A program made the translations under genes and the position numbers. Source: an uncultured Clostridia bacterium (GTDB lineage Bacteria; Bacillota; Clostridia; TANB77; CAG-508). Taken from it: a stretch of 38,608 nucleotides of DNA. The notes beneath the pieces were generated by a model. That model was given only the letters and a program-made list of their open reading frames with translations, did no database searches and was not told the origin of the DNA. Positions 1 to 8,403 of this stretch are shown in pieces (position 1 is the first letter of the stretch; every line of letters begins with the position of its first letter). Location: positions 1 through 38,608 of the forward strand of contig CANQCU010000015.1 of NCBI GenBank assembly GCA_947590905.1, written 5' to 3'.

Positions 1-495
1 GAACTTGCACACTTAGAAATGGTTGGAACAATAGTACACCAATTAACAAGAAATGCATCAATAGATGAAGTTATAGAAGGAGGGCTTGCGCCTTACTATA
101 CAGACCGTGGTTTAGGAGTATATCCACAATCAGCTGGAGGAACACCATTTACAGCAGCATATATTGCAGTAAAAGGAGATCCAATAGCAGATTTACAAGA
201 AGACTTAGCAGCAGAGCAAAAAGCAAGAGCAACTTATGAAAAACTAATAGATCTTTGTAAAGGACATCCAGACGTAATAGATCCTCTTAAATTCTTAAGA
301 GAAAGAGAAATAGTACACTTCCAAAGATTTGGAGAAGCATTACGTGGAGTTCAAGACAAATTAGCTACAAAGAAATTCTATATGGATATGGATAATCCAA
401 TGTTTACAAACAATCAAAACAATTCTTCAATGTCAAATCCTGGATATAATCAAAACATGAATATGAACAATAATGGTTGTGGCTGTGGAAGATAA
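1..495 (+). CDS. cotJC: Manganese catalase / spore coat protein CotJC family, 5' end outside window
   Basis: The reading frame is open from base 1, so the start lies upstream; 164 residues are visible. The protein belongs to the ferritin-like manganese catalase family that includes spore coat protein CotJC. Visible marks are the ELAHLEMV helix with metal-ligand Glu and His, a GDPIADLQEDLAAEQKAR stretch and an EREIVHFQRFGEAL helix with further ligands. In the family this di-manganese four-helix bundle disproportionates hydrogen peroxide, often in the spore coat. The C-terminus is a low-complexity Asn/Met/Gly tail ending GCGCGR. Rubrerythrin and rubredoxin follow, which fits an oxidative-stress role. 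Family assignment is firm; whether it is a coat protein in this organism is inferred. Confidence 0.88.
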   Translation, partial: ELAHLEMVGTIVHQLTRNASIDEVIEGGLAPYYTDRGLGVYPQSAGGTPFTAAYIAVKGDPIADLQEDLAAEQKARATYEKLIDLCKGHPDVIDPLKFLREREIVHFQRFGEALRGVQDKLATKKFYMDMDNPMFTNNQNNSSMSNPGYNQNMNMNNNGCGCGR

Positions 496-520
496 AACTT
501 AAAATAGAATGTAAGATGAT

Positions 521-554
521 AAAAAGAGTCTCTCAAAAAAGAGGCTCTTTTTTT
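521..554 (+). terminator. Rho-independent terminator after the CotJC gene
   Basis: An 11-bp stem (AAAAGAGTCTC with GAGGCTCTTTT, one G-U pair) is followed by a run of T on the plus strand. It sits between the catalase gene and the rubrerythrin gene. Confidence 0.8.
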
Positions 555-630
555 AAAAAACAATCTTGATTTTAAATTAAAAATATGATATATAAATATC
601 AGTAAAATATAAAAATTTAGGAGGCATATT

Positions 631-1170
631 ATGGAATTAAAAGGATCAAAAACAGAAAAAAATCTAATGGATGCATTTGCAGGAGAATCACAAGCTAGAA
701 ACAAATATACATACTTTGCAAGTAAAGCAAAAAAAGAAGGATATGAGCAAATAGCAGCTATATTTGAAGAAACAGCTGCAAACGAAAAAGAACATGCAAA
801 AATATGGTTTAAACTTTTAAATGGAGGAGATATACCTTCAACAGAAGAAAACTTAAAAGCAGCAGCAGGAGGAGAAAATTACGAGTGGACAGATATGTAT
901 GATAGAATGGCAAAAGAAGCCAAAGAAGAAGGATTTGATCATATTGCATATCTATTTGAAGCAGTTGGAAAAATAGAAAAAGAACATGAGGAAAGATACT
1001 TAAAACTATTAGAAAATGTAAAAGACGGTTTAGTATTTTCAAAAGATGGAGACAGAATTTGGAAATGCAGAAACTGTGGACATATTGTTATTGGAAAATC
1101 AGCTCCAGATGTTTGCCCTGTATGCAATCATCCAAAAGCATATTTCGAAATAAAAGCAGAAAATTATTAA
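631..1170 (+). CDS. rbr: Rubrerythrin
   Basis: This 179-residue protein has the two rubrerythrin modules. Residues about 1-135 form the ferritin-like di-iron domain, with ligand motifs [20 protein letters not shown] and [14 protein letters not shown]. Residues about 140-175 form a rubredoxin-like FeS4 site with [10 protein letters not shown] and CPVCNHP. The enzyme reduces hydrogen peroxide in anaerobes using electrons from rubredoxin, and a rubredoxin gene lies about 95 bp downstream. The start is preceded by TTAGGAGG at a good distance. Nothing is anomalous. Confidence 0.96.
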   Translation: MELKGSKTEKNLMDAFAGESQARNKYTYFASKAKKEGYEQIAAIFEETAANEKEHAKIWFKLLNGGDIPSTEENLKAAAGGENYEWTDMYDRMAKEAKEEGFDHIAYLFEAVGKIEKEHEERYLKLLENVKDGLVFSKDGDRIWKCRNCGHIVIGKSAPDVCPVCNHPKAYFEIKAENY

Positions 1171-1264
1171 AATATATAAGCCTTTTAAAAACAAAAACAT
1201 AGAATAATTTATTTTGTGTTACTATTAAATGTTTGAAAAAGGTAAGAAAGGAATAGAGAAGAAC

Positions 1265-1405
1265 ATGAACAAATATGTATGTACAGTATGTGGAGAAATC
1301 TACGATGAAGAAAAAGAAGGAGTAAAATTTGAGGATTTACCAGATACATGGGTATGCCCTGTATGTGGAGTTCCAAAGTCATTATTTAAAAAAGTAGAAG
1401 AATAG
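1265..1405 (+). CDS. Rubredoxin
   Basis: This 46-residue protein has the two CxxC knuckles that bind one iron, VCTVCGE and VCPVCGVPK, separated by the typical acidic loop ending PDTWVCP. It is a cytosolic one-electron carrier and very probably the donor for the rubrerythrin just upstream. The Shine-Dalgarno sequence (AAAGGA) is rather far upstream, with a weaker AGAGAAG closer. Length is slightly short but within the family range (about 45-54). Confidence 0.93.
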   Translation: MNKYVCTVCGEIYDEEKEGVKFEDLPDTWVCPVCGVPKSLFKKVEE

Positions 1406-1412
1406 AAAAATG

Positions 1413-1445
1413 AACCGCCTGGCTTATAAAAAGCCAGGCGGTTTT
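1413..1445. terminator. Strong GC-rich hairpin, terminator usable from both sides
   Basis: A perfect 13-bp stem (AACCGCCTGGCTT / AAGCCAGGCGGTT) with loop ATAAA lies between convergent genes: rubredoxin on the plus strand and the atypical gene on the minus strand. T-rich flanks are short on both sides. Its GC content contrasts with the other terminators here and matches the atypical minus-strand gene. Confidence 0.75.
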
Positions 1446-1456
1446 GGGTAATTATG

Positions 1457-1738
1457 CTATTCTTCACTAATTATTACGCAAACCATACCGATGGCTATTT
1501 CGTTGACAATGATATTCATGAAGTTTAAATTCCTGTCAATTGTGAGTTCAACGGAAGCACCGTTTAAGGCTGTCATGTTTTCATTGGATAAACCAAAGAA
1601 GATCATTGCAGTCTTAATCTGTTTTTCCTGTACATATGCGTACAGGGTTTTACCATTGGCTGCAGAGAGCGTAAGCTTGTAAGTAGGAGGAATACTGCTA
1701 CGAAGTTTAGCTGATGTAACAATTTTTGCAGGTACCAC
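1457..1738 (-). CDS. Hypothetical 93-residue protein, atypical composition
   Basis: I do not recognise this family. The start is a GTG with GAAAGGAG about nine bases upstream on the minus strand. The protein has no signal peptide or clear membrane segment and looks like a small beta-rich protein ending in IISEE. Codon use is more GC-balanced than the neighbours, and the gene has its own GC-rich terminator. It stands against the direction of the surrounding genes. These features suggest recent acquisition. It has no in-frame CGG codon. Confidence 0.65.
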   Translation of the reverse strand: MVPAKIVTSAKLRSSIPPTYKLTLSAANGKTLYAYVQEKQIKTAMIFFGLSNENMTALNGASVELTIDRNLNFMNIIVNEIAIGMVCVIISEE

Positions 1739-1930
1739 TTTTTAAAACTCCTTTCAAAATTTGCAGTTTGTTTTCCCAAAATATGCTAGAATAGAGATTG
1801 TATTATATCATATTTATGTAAAATCTGCAAATTACGTACTTGTTTAAAATAATCATCTATGATATAATAAAAAAATGCAAAACATAAATATTTCCAAAAC
1901 TGAATTTGTTAAGATAAGAAAGGAAAAAAT

Positions 1931-2426
1931 ATGGAAAAACAGAGAGTAGAAAAAAACGAATATTACTTATCAATAGCAGAAGCGGTTGCAAGTAGAGGAA
2001 CATGTCTTAGAAAAAATTATGGTTGTATAATAGTAAAAAATGATGAAATAATTTCAACAGGATATACAGGAGCACCAAGAGGAAGAAAGAATTGTATAGA
2101 TTTAGGATACTGTACGAAGAAAAAAATATTACCAGATATTAGACATCGGAGGATATGATGCTTGTAGATCCGTTCATGCAGAACAAAATGCAATAATAAG
2201 TGCATCAAGAAGAGATATGATAGACTCTAAGTTATATTTAGTCGGAATAAGAAAAGATACAGGAGAATATGAAGAAGATGCAGATGCATGCCAGTTATGT
2301 AAAAAAATGATAATAAATGCAGGAATAAAAGAAGTTATAATAAAAAATAAAGATGGATATAAAATAATACAAGTAGAAGACTGGGTAAAAAATGATGATT
2401 TACTAGATGGAAAAATTACATATTAA
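1931..2426 (+). CDS. dCMP deaminase (ComEB type), read through a +1 shift at CGG 2147
   Basis: The gene is a zinc-dependent dCMP/deoxycytidylate deaminase supplying dUMP for dTMP synthesis. The first 72 codons give the N-terminal half (SIAEAVASRGTCLRKNYG, STGYTGAPRG). At in-frame CGG 2147-2149 the frame moves +1 and continues GGYDACRSVHAEQNAII, which holds the catalytic HAE motif, then DACQLCKKMI, the zinc CxxC. Total length is 164 residues, normal for the family. Conventionally it would be a broken gene with two fragments (1931-2158 and 2217-2426). Given the other identical cases here, I call it one functional gene. RBS is AAAGGA. Confidence 0.88.
2147..2149 (+). other. In-frame CGG with +1 shift (dCMP deaminase)
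   Basis: Codon 73 in the starting frame is CGG after CAT. Skipping C2147 restores the family sequence as GGYDACRSVHAEQ. The four bases are CGGA. Confidence 0.88.
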
Positions 2427-2552
2427 AATATAATGAAATTACATATAAAATAGAAATTAATAATAACTAAATTTAAAGAATATTAATAAACTTATCAAAA
2501 AATATTTTCAAATAAAATATATTCATATCATAAAAGATAGGAAGTGAAAAAT

Positions 2553-3883
2553 GTGGCAAAGCCAATAGTTGCAATAGTAGGAAGACCAAACGTTGGAAAA
2601 TCAACTTTTTTTAATTATATAGTAGGGGAAAAAATATCAATAGTAGAAGATAAGCCAGGAGTTACACGAGATAGGATATATGCAGACTCGAACTGGAAAG
2701 GAAGAGATTTCACATTAATTGATACAGCTGGAATTGAAGAAAAATCGGAAGACAAAATAAATGTTAGCATGAGAGAACAGGTTGACATTGCAATATCAGT
2801 TGCTGATGTAATAATATTTTTGACAGATATAAAACAAGGCGTAACAGAAGCAGATAAAGAAATAAGTTTGCTTCTAAGAAAATCAAAAAAACCAATTGTT
2901 TTAGTTTGTAATAAATCAGATACGTTTGGAGAAAATCCAGACATATATGAATTCTATAATCTAAGTTTAGGTGAACCTTTTGCAGTTTCTTCAGTAAATG
3001 CATCAGGAATTGGAGATGTTTTAGATGAAATATACAAGTATTTTCCAAAAGAACAAGAAAATACAAATAGTGATGGAATCATAAAAGTTGCATTAATAGG
3101 TAAGCCAAATGTACGGGAAATCTTCTTTAACAAACAAAATATTAGGTACAAATAGGTCAATAGTAAGTGATGAGGCAGGAACAACCAGAGATGCAATAGA
3201 TTCTTATTTCGAAAACGAATTTGGGAAATATGTATTTATAGACACAGCAGGGCTTAGAAAGAAAAATAAAATAAAAGATAATATAGAAAGATATAGTATT
3301 ATTCGAACTATGCTTGCAATAGAAAGAGCAGATGTGTGCTTGATTATGATAGATGCTAAAGATCGGAGTAACAGAGCAAGACACAAAAATTGCAGGAGAA
3401 GCCCATGAGGCTGGAAAAGGAATCATAATTGTTGTAAACAAATGGGATGAAATAGAAAAAGATAATAACACATTAGAAAATTTTAAAAAAGATGTATATC
3501 AAAAACTTGCATATTTAACTTATGCGCCAATAATATTTATATCAGCAAAAACAGGACAAAGAGTAAATAAATTATTCGAGATGATTAATGAAGTTTCAAG
3601 ATGCAATAGTATGAGAGTATCAACAGGAACTTTAAATGACGTTATAAATGAAGCTATTGCAATAACACAACCACCAACAGATAAAGGAAGAAGATTAAAA
3701 ATATTATATGTAACACAGGCAAGTACTAAACCACCAACATTTGTAATATTTGTTAATAATAAAGATATTTTTCACTTTTCATATGAAAGATATTTAGTAA
3801 ATCATATTAGAAAAGAATTTGGAATAACAGGAACTCCAATAAGAGTGATAGTTAGGGAAAAATTTGATGAAGAAGATAAATAA
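2553..3883 (+). CDS. der: Ribosome-assembly GTPase Der (EngA), with two +1 shifts at CGG
   Basis: Der has two tandem GTPase domains and a C-terminal KH-like domain and is needed for 50S assembly. GTG 2553 is chosen because it gives the usual [18 protein letters not shown] start and has AGGAAG eight bases upstream. Domain 1 shows [13 protein letters not shown] and NKSD. At CGG 3114 the frame shifts within the second P-loop to give GKPNVGKSSLTN. At CGG 3364 it shifts again to give DAKDGVTEQD, then NKWD. Combined length is 442 residues, as expected. Der is essential in the bacteria where it has been tested, so a doubly broken copy is unlikely. The gene heads der-plsY-gpsA, a common clostridial order. 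Confidence 0.95.
3114..3116 (+). other. In-frame CGG with +1 shift (Der, second P-loop)
   Basis: Codon CGG follows GTA. Skipping C3114 gives GGG AAA TCT, the invariant GKS of the Walker A motif. The four bases are CGGG. Confidence 0.93.
3364..3366 (+). other. In-frame CGG with +1 shift (Der, DAKDGVTEQD)
   Basis: Codon CGG follows GAT, 83 codons after the first Der shift. Skipping C3364 yields DGVTEQD, a conserved segment of the second GTPase domain. The four bases are CGGA. Confidence 0.93.
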
Positions 3884-3920
3884 GTAAAATAAAATTAATT
3901 TATTGATAGGAGGAATTTTT

Positions 3921-4559
3921 ATGGCAATTTATATAATAATGGCAGTAGTTGCATATGCTATTGGAAGCATTAATTTTTCAGTAATATTTAGTAGAAAGTT
4001 TGCAGGCTTTGACGTTAGAGAAAAGGGAAGCGGAAATGCAGGAACAACAAATATGTTAAGAAGTGTTGGAAAAATGGCAGCAGTTGTTACACTTTTATGT
4101 GATATTTTAAAAGGAATTGTAGCAATACTTATTGCATATATTTTAACTAAATTCGTAAAAGATATAAGAGGAGATATCCTTGTACAAGTGTCAGCTATTG
4201 CAGTAGTAATAGGACATACTTTTCCAATATTCTTTGAATTTAGAGGAGGAAAAGGAGTTGCAACATCACTTGGAGTTTTGCTTTTAATAAACTGGCAAAT
4301 AGGACTTGTTTGTTTAGTATTTGCACTAATACTAATGGCACTTACAAGAATGGTATCATTAGGTTCTGTTTCAGCAGCAATTCTTTATCCAGTTTTAGTT
4401 ATATGCCAAGTTGGACCACAATATTTCTTAGTACCTGGAAACTATATAATATTTAGTATATTGCTAGCAGCAATTGTATTATTTAACCATAGAGCAAATA
4501 TAAAAAGAATGCTTGAAGGAACAGAAAATAGAATAAGTTTTAGCAAAAAAGAAAAATAA
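3921..4559 (+). CDS. plsY: Acyl-phosphate glycerol-3-phosphate acyltransferase PlsY
   Basis: PlsY moves an acyl group from acyl-phosphate to glycerol-3-phosphate, the first step of phospholipid synthesis, in the membrane. The 212-residue protein shows the hallmark KGSGNAGTTNMLR, the GHTFPIFFEFRGGKGVAT block and a C-terminal FNHRANIKR. There are several hydrophobic helices. ATG 3921 follows TAGGAGG at good spacing, so I prefer it to the upstream in-frame start. The next gene, gpsA, makes its substrate. Confidence 0.96.
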   Translation: MAIYIIMAVVAYAIGSINFSVIFSRKFAGFDVREKGSGNAGTTNMLRSVGKMAAVVTLLCDILKGIVAILIAYILTKFVKDIRGDILVQVSAIAVVIGHTFPIFFEFRGGKGVATSLGVLLLINWQIGLVCLVFALILMALTRMVSLGSVSAAILYPVLVICQVGPQYFLVPGNYIIFSILLAAIVLFNHRANIKRMLEGTENRISFSKKEK

Positions 4560-4712
4560 ACAATAAAGGTAAAAATAGTAAAAAGTAAGTAAAAAACAGA
4601 GATAAATAAAAAATATAAATTATACATAGAAATAAAACTGTAAAAAGCAAACTATCACGTAAATATCAAACATAAATATAATTCAAAAGAAAATGAAAGG
4701 AAGAATAAGTAA

Positions 4713-5699
4713 ATGAAAAAAATATGCATAATTGGAAGTGGCAGTTGGGGCTGTGCTCTTGCAGTTCACTTAGGACAGATGGGACACCAAATAAAAATAT
4801 GGTCTTTTACAGAAGAAGAAAGAGACTTAATAAATAAAGAGAAAAAATGCAAATTTTTACCAAATGTCATTTTACCAGAAGGAATATACTGCACAACTTC
4901 ATGTAAAGAAGCAATAGAAGGTACAGATATAATAATACATGTAACGCCTTCAAAATTCACAAGAGACACAGTAAAAAAATACAAAGAATATGTAACAAAT
5001 CAAGTAATATTAATATGTTCTAAAGGCTTTGAAAAGGATACCTTAAAAACATTAGATGATGTTATAGAAGAAGAACTTCCAAATTCAAAAATAGCAGTAT
5101 TATCAGGACCAAGCCATGCAGAAGAAGTGTCAGTAGAAATACCTACAGCATTAGTTGTTGCATCAAAATATCAAGAAGTAAACGAAATGATACAAGAAGA
5201 ATTTATGAACGAAAATTTAAGAATATATAGTTGCATGGATGTCAAAGGAGTAGAACTAGGTGGAGCTTTAAAAAATATCATAGCATTTTGTGCAGGAGTT
5301 GCAGCAGGAATTGGACTTGGAGACAATAGTTTTGCAGCATTAATAACAAGAGGATTAAAAGAAATATCAAGTCTTGGAGAAGCATTAGGAGGAGAAAAGG
5401 AAACATTTTATGGACTTACAGGACTTGGAGATTTAATAGTTACGTGTCTTAGTCAGCATTCTAGAAATAGAAAAGCAGGAATGCTAATAGGGCAAGGAAA
5501 AACTATAGAAGAAACTCAAAAAGAAGTTGGAATGGTAATAGAAAGTATAGATAACATAGAAGTTGCATACATACTTGGTAAAAAATTTAATATAGAAATG
5601 CCAATATTAAATACTGTTTATGACATATTATATAACAAATTAGATCCAAAGGAAGCTGTAAAAAAGCTTATGTCAAGAGAGAAAAAATCAGAATTTTAA
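4713..5699 (+). CDS. gpsA: Glycerol-3-phosphate dehydrogenase [NAD(P)+]
   Basis: GpsA reduces dihydroxyacetone phosphate to glycerol-3-phosphate for phospholipid synthesis. The 328-residue protein has the Rossmann motif GSGSWGCALA at the N-terminus, the LSGPSHAEEV segment, catalytic-region GGALKNIIAFCAG and LTGLGDLIVTC. RBS is AAAGGAAG. It follows plsY at about 150 bp, so substrate maker and user are linked. The gene is intact and has no CGG codon. Confidence 0.96.
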   Translation: MKKICIIGSGSWGCALAVHLGQMGHQIKIWSFTEEERDLINKEKKCKFLPNVILPEGIYCTTSCKEAIEGTDIIIHVTPSKFTRDTVKKYKEYVTNQVILICSKGFEKDTLKTLDDVIEEELPNSKIAVLSGPSHAEEVSVEIPTALVVASKYQEVNEMIQEEFMNENLRIYSCMDVKGVELGGALKNIIAFCAGVAAGIGLGDNSFAALITRGLKEISSLGEALGGEKETFYGLTGLGDLIVTCLSQHSRNRKAGMLIGQGKTIEETQKEVGMVIESIDNIEVAYILGKKFNIEMPILNTVYDILYNKLDPKEAVKKLMSREKKSEF

Positions 5700-5800
5700 A
5701 AAATTAAAGTATAATTTTTTAATTAAGAAAGAAACTAAATACAAGAAGATATTTAAGTCAAAAAAGCTTAAAGCTACTCTAATGAAAGGATGGATATTTA

Positions 5801-6391
5801 ATGGAAATACTTGAAAAAATTGGGGATGCAGCAAGTAAAACATATAAATATACTGCTGAAAAAACTTCTAAATTTGCAAAAGAAACAAAAATAAAAATGC
5901 AAATAAATGAACACAAAGGAGATATAAAAGAACTATACAGAGAAATAGGAGAAGCAGTATATGAAAAATATGTTGTAGATGAGAACATAGATATAGAATT
6001 TTTAAAAGAAAAATGCGAAGAAATAAAGAATTTAAGTGATGAAATAGTAAAATGCAAAGATGAAATATTAAAGTTAAATGAAAAAAGACAATGTAAAAAT
6101 TGTTATGAAGAAATTGGAATAAATGCAAATTATTGCCCAAACTGTGGATTTCAGCAAGAAGAAATAGTTGACACAAAAGAAGAAGCTGTAAAAGAAAAAA
6201 TTGTAGAAGAAAATAATGACGAAGTAGAAGAGAATAAAGAAGAACTAGCAGAAAATCAAGAAAAAACAGATATAAGCAAAGAAAAGAACAAAAAGACTAG
6301 AAATAATGCAAATCAAGACAGTAATTCAAATGAAGAACAAACAGACATAGACGAACTAAATGAAGACGAAGACAATAATGAAGAAGACTAA
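5801..6391 (+). CDS. Zinc-ribbon protein with acidic tail
   Basis: The 196-residue protein has a predicted helical or coiled-coil N-terminal half (residues 1-100, rich in Lys and Glu), then a zinc ribbon CKNCYEEIGINANYCPNCG at about residues 104-122. A long, very acidic, disordered tail (Glu, Asp, Asn) follows. No catalytic motif is visible and I do not assign a function. Related zinc-ribbon proteins are common in Clostridia and mostly uncharacterised. The start has GAAAGGATG upstream. Confidence 0.8.
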   Translation: MEILEKIGDAASKTYKYTAEKTSKFAKETKIKMQINEHKGDIKELYREIGEAVYEKYVVDENIDIEFLKEKCEEIKNLSDEIVKCKDEILKLNEKRQCKNCYEEIGINANYCPNCGFQQEEIVDTKEEAVKEKIVEENNDEVEENKEELAENQEKTDISKEKNKKTRNNANQDSNSNEEQTDIDELNEDEDNNEED

Positions 6392-6415
6392 TAGAAGTTT
6401 AATTAATAATAAAAA

Positions 6416-6700
6416 TTAGTAAGGGTATCTCTCATAAAGGTACCTTATTAATTTGTCTGCATTATGTTCGGTTACATTTATAAAAGCATCTTCATCAAGA
6501 CTAATCCACATGTTTATTTTATAAGTATCTTTGTTATCAACAAAAGTACCAATGATTTCAGCCATTTCGATAGGATTTTCAAAGATATGCTCCCATTTTA
6601 AGTCATTAGATAAATGAATAGGCTTTTTATAAAAAAGAGATAAGAATCTAGAAATTTCACCTTTTACTTCACTATAAAGATTAACAGTTGTACCTAGCAT
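6416..6700 (-). CDS. Hypothetical small protein (94 residues)
   Basis: I start it at the ATG whose complement is 6698-6700, preceded on the minus strand by GAAAGGAG; the open frame extends further upstream but without a ribosome site. The protein begins MLGTTVNLYSEVKGEI and ends YLYERYPY. It is soluble, has no recognised motif, and its composition is like that of neighbouring native genes. It is convergent with the zinc-ribbon gene. Function unknown. Confidence 0.7.
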   Translation of the reverse strand: MLGTTVNLYSEVKGEISRFLSLFYKKPIHLSNDLKWEHIFENPIEMAEIIGTFVDNKDTYKINMWISLDEDAFINVTEHNADKLIRYLYERYPY

Positions 6701-6842
6701 ACTAAAAACTCCTTTCAATAAATATATTTTGTTCAAAAAAATAAAAAATATGTGCAAGGCATAAAATACCACTTTTTTGGAATAATAAGAAATAATAAAA
6801 AAAGAGAAAGGAGATTAACTTATAAGTTAAATTAAGCTAAAA

Positions 6843-7742
6843 ATGGAGAATGGGTTTATAAAAATAATTACAAAAGCAATAATAATTGTATCTATTATAG
6901 TTGGTATATTTTTAATATTTTCAATATATACAAATTCTTTTGGAACAGGTAAAAATGCAGAAGACCAAACAGAAAAAATTCACCAAGAAATTCAATATTT
7001 AGATACTAAGCTTTTGAGTCTAATAAATTATCTAAACAATATAGACTTGCAGAATTATAAAGTAACTTTAACAAAAGTACAAACAGAAAGTGATTCACCA
7101 AGTAATTCACAAAAAAATGAAGAAGGAAGTAGTTCTTCAGAAGATAGTGGAGAGAATGGAACAGATAAAGAAGAAACAACCATAAGCAAAATGGAAGAAA
7201 ATACAATAGTTCAAGACCAAGGAGAAACAGATTGGAAGACAATAGAAGGAGAACTAGAAATATTGAGTAATACATGGAATAGCATAGTTTTAGATTTATA
7301 CAAGATTAATGTAAATTCAGAAAGTATAATTTCATTTAGTAATAACATAAATGAAGCAATAATAGCAGTAAAAAATCAAGACAAAAATATGTCAGCAATG
7401 TATTTATCAAAGCTATATAGTTTTTTACCAGAATTTTCATTAGGAACGAAACAAGATGAAATAAAAAGAGAAACACTACTTGCTAAATCATATATAGTAA
7501 ATGCATATGCTTATGTTCAAACAGATAATTGGGATAGGGTATCGGAAGAAATAGAAAAGGCGAGAGTTCTATTTGCAAGTTTGGTAAATGACGCTAGACT
7601 TGTAGAAAATAATAAAAGATATAATGTAAATAAATCCTATATAGTAATAGAAGAATTAAAAAATTCCCTATCCAAAAAGGAAAAAGGAGTTTTTTATGTG
7701 AAATATAAGAACGCATTAGAAGAGCTAAATATTATATCATAA
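6843..7742 (+). CDS. Hypothetical membrane-anchored protein with extracytoplasmic helical domain
   Basis: The 299-residue protein has one N-terminal membrane helix (about residues 8-28), a linker with a Ser/Glu/Asn-rich disordered segment (about 80-125), and a helical C-terminal domain rich in Asn, Lys and Glu. It is probably anchored in the cytoplasmic membrane with most of the chain outside. I recognise no family. The C-terminal part, with repeated ~30-residue helices around AYVQTDNWDRVSEEIEKARVLF, could be TPR-like. The ribosome site GAAAGGAG lies rather far (over 20 bases) from the ATG, so the true start is uncertain. Confidence 0.68.
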   Translation: MENGFIKIITKAIIIVSIIVGIFLIFSIYTNSFGTGKNAEDQTEKIHQEIQYLDTKLLSLINYLNNIDLQNYKVTLTKVQTESDSPSNSQKNEEGSSSSEDSGENGTDKEETTISKMEENTIVQDQGETDWKTIEGELEILSNTWNSIVLDLYKINVNSESIISFSNNINEAIIAVKNQDKNMSAMYLSKLYSFLPEFSLGTKQDEIKRETLLAKSYIVNAYAYVQTDNWDRVSEEIEKARVLFASLVNDARLVENNKRYNVNKSYIVIEELKNSLSKKEKGVFYVKYKNALEELNIIS

Positions 7743-7779
7743 GTAATGTTATAATTATTAGTCTTTAATGCAACTTTTA

Positions 7780-8296
7780 CTATTTTCTACTTCTATATTT
7801 AAGCTTACATTTATTTTTTAAAAACTTTGAAAAATCTTCTTTATTTCCAAGGGAAAATGTATTTTTTGAAATAAGAAAAGCATTTTCTCTAGTTACATAA
7901 AGATAAAAAAAGTCAGAAGTTTCATAAATTTTGTGAAGCATAAAATATTTATATCTAAAAGAACCGATTATTATTTTCAACTTCAAAATTATTATCATAA
8001 AAACTAAAAGTATTAGTGCTATTATCTGCTATTTTATCACTTTTAAGTTCTTTATTAACAATACTTTTTGGATGATAAAATCTGTAAATTATAAAACAAG
8101 CTAAAGCTATAGTTAAAACAACACCTTGAAATCTTCTATTAGAACCAAATGAAAGATAAATACAAAGTGCTAGTAAAAATATCCAAAAGATAGTATAAAG
8201 TGTATAAGAAAAATTAAAGGTTTTATTATGAAACTTTAAAAATTCTATATAAACATCTTTATTATATGTAGTTTTATTCTCAAATAATTTATCCAT
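7780..8296 (-). CDS. YcxB-like membrane protein, read through a +1 shift at CGG (minus strand)
   Basis: The first 110 codons, from ATG at 8296, give an N-terminal region with two membrane helices (about residues 28-48 and 55-70), the usual YcxB-like layout, up to FEVENNN. At minus-strand CGG (plus 7966-7964) the unshifted frame ends after two more residues. Skipping one base continues GSFRYKYFMLHKIYETSDFFYLYV and ISKNTFSLGNKEDFSKFL, which is the typical C-terminal YcxB-like domain. Total is 171 residues. The function of this family is not known. This is the only minus-strand shift case, and it shows the effect follows the coding strand. Confidence 0.83.
7964..7966 (-). other. In-frame CGG with +1 shift on the minus strand (YcxB-like gene)
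   Basis: The plus strand reads CCG here. On the minus strand the codon after AAT is CGG, the four bases CGGT. Skipping the C opens the conserved C-terminal domain. Confidence 0.83.
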
Positions 8297-8403
8297 TATA
8301 AATCACTTCCGAATCTATTGTATCACATAAACTTTACAAAATGCAATAAAAATGCTATACTTATTAATAAATTTAACGTTTCTAATAATAAAAGGAGAAA
8401 TTC

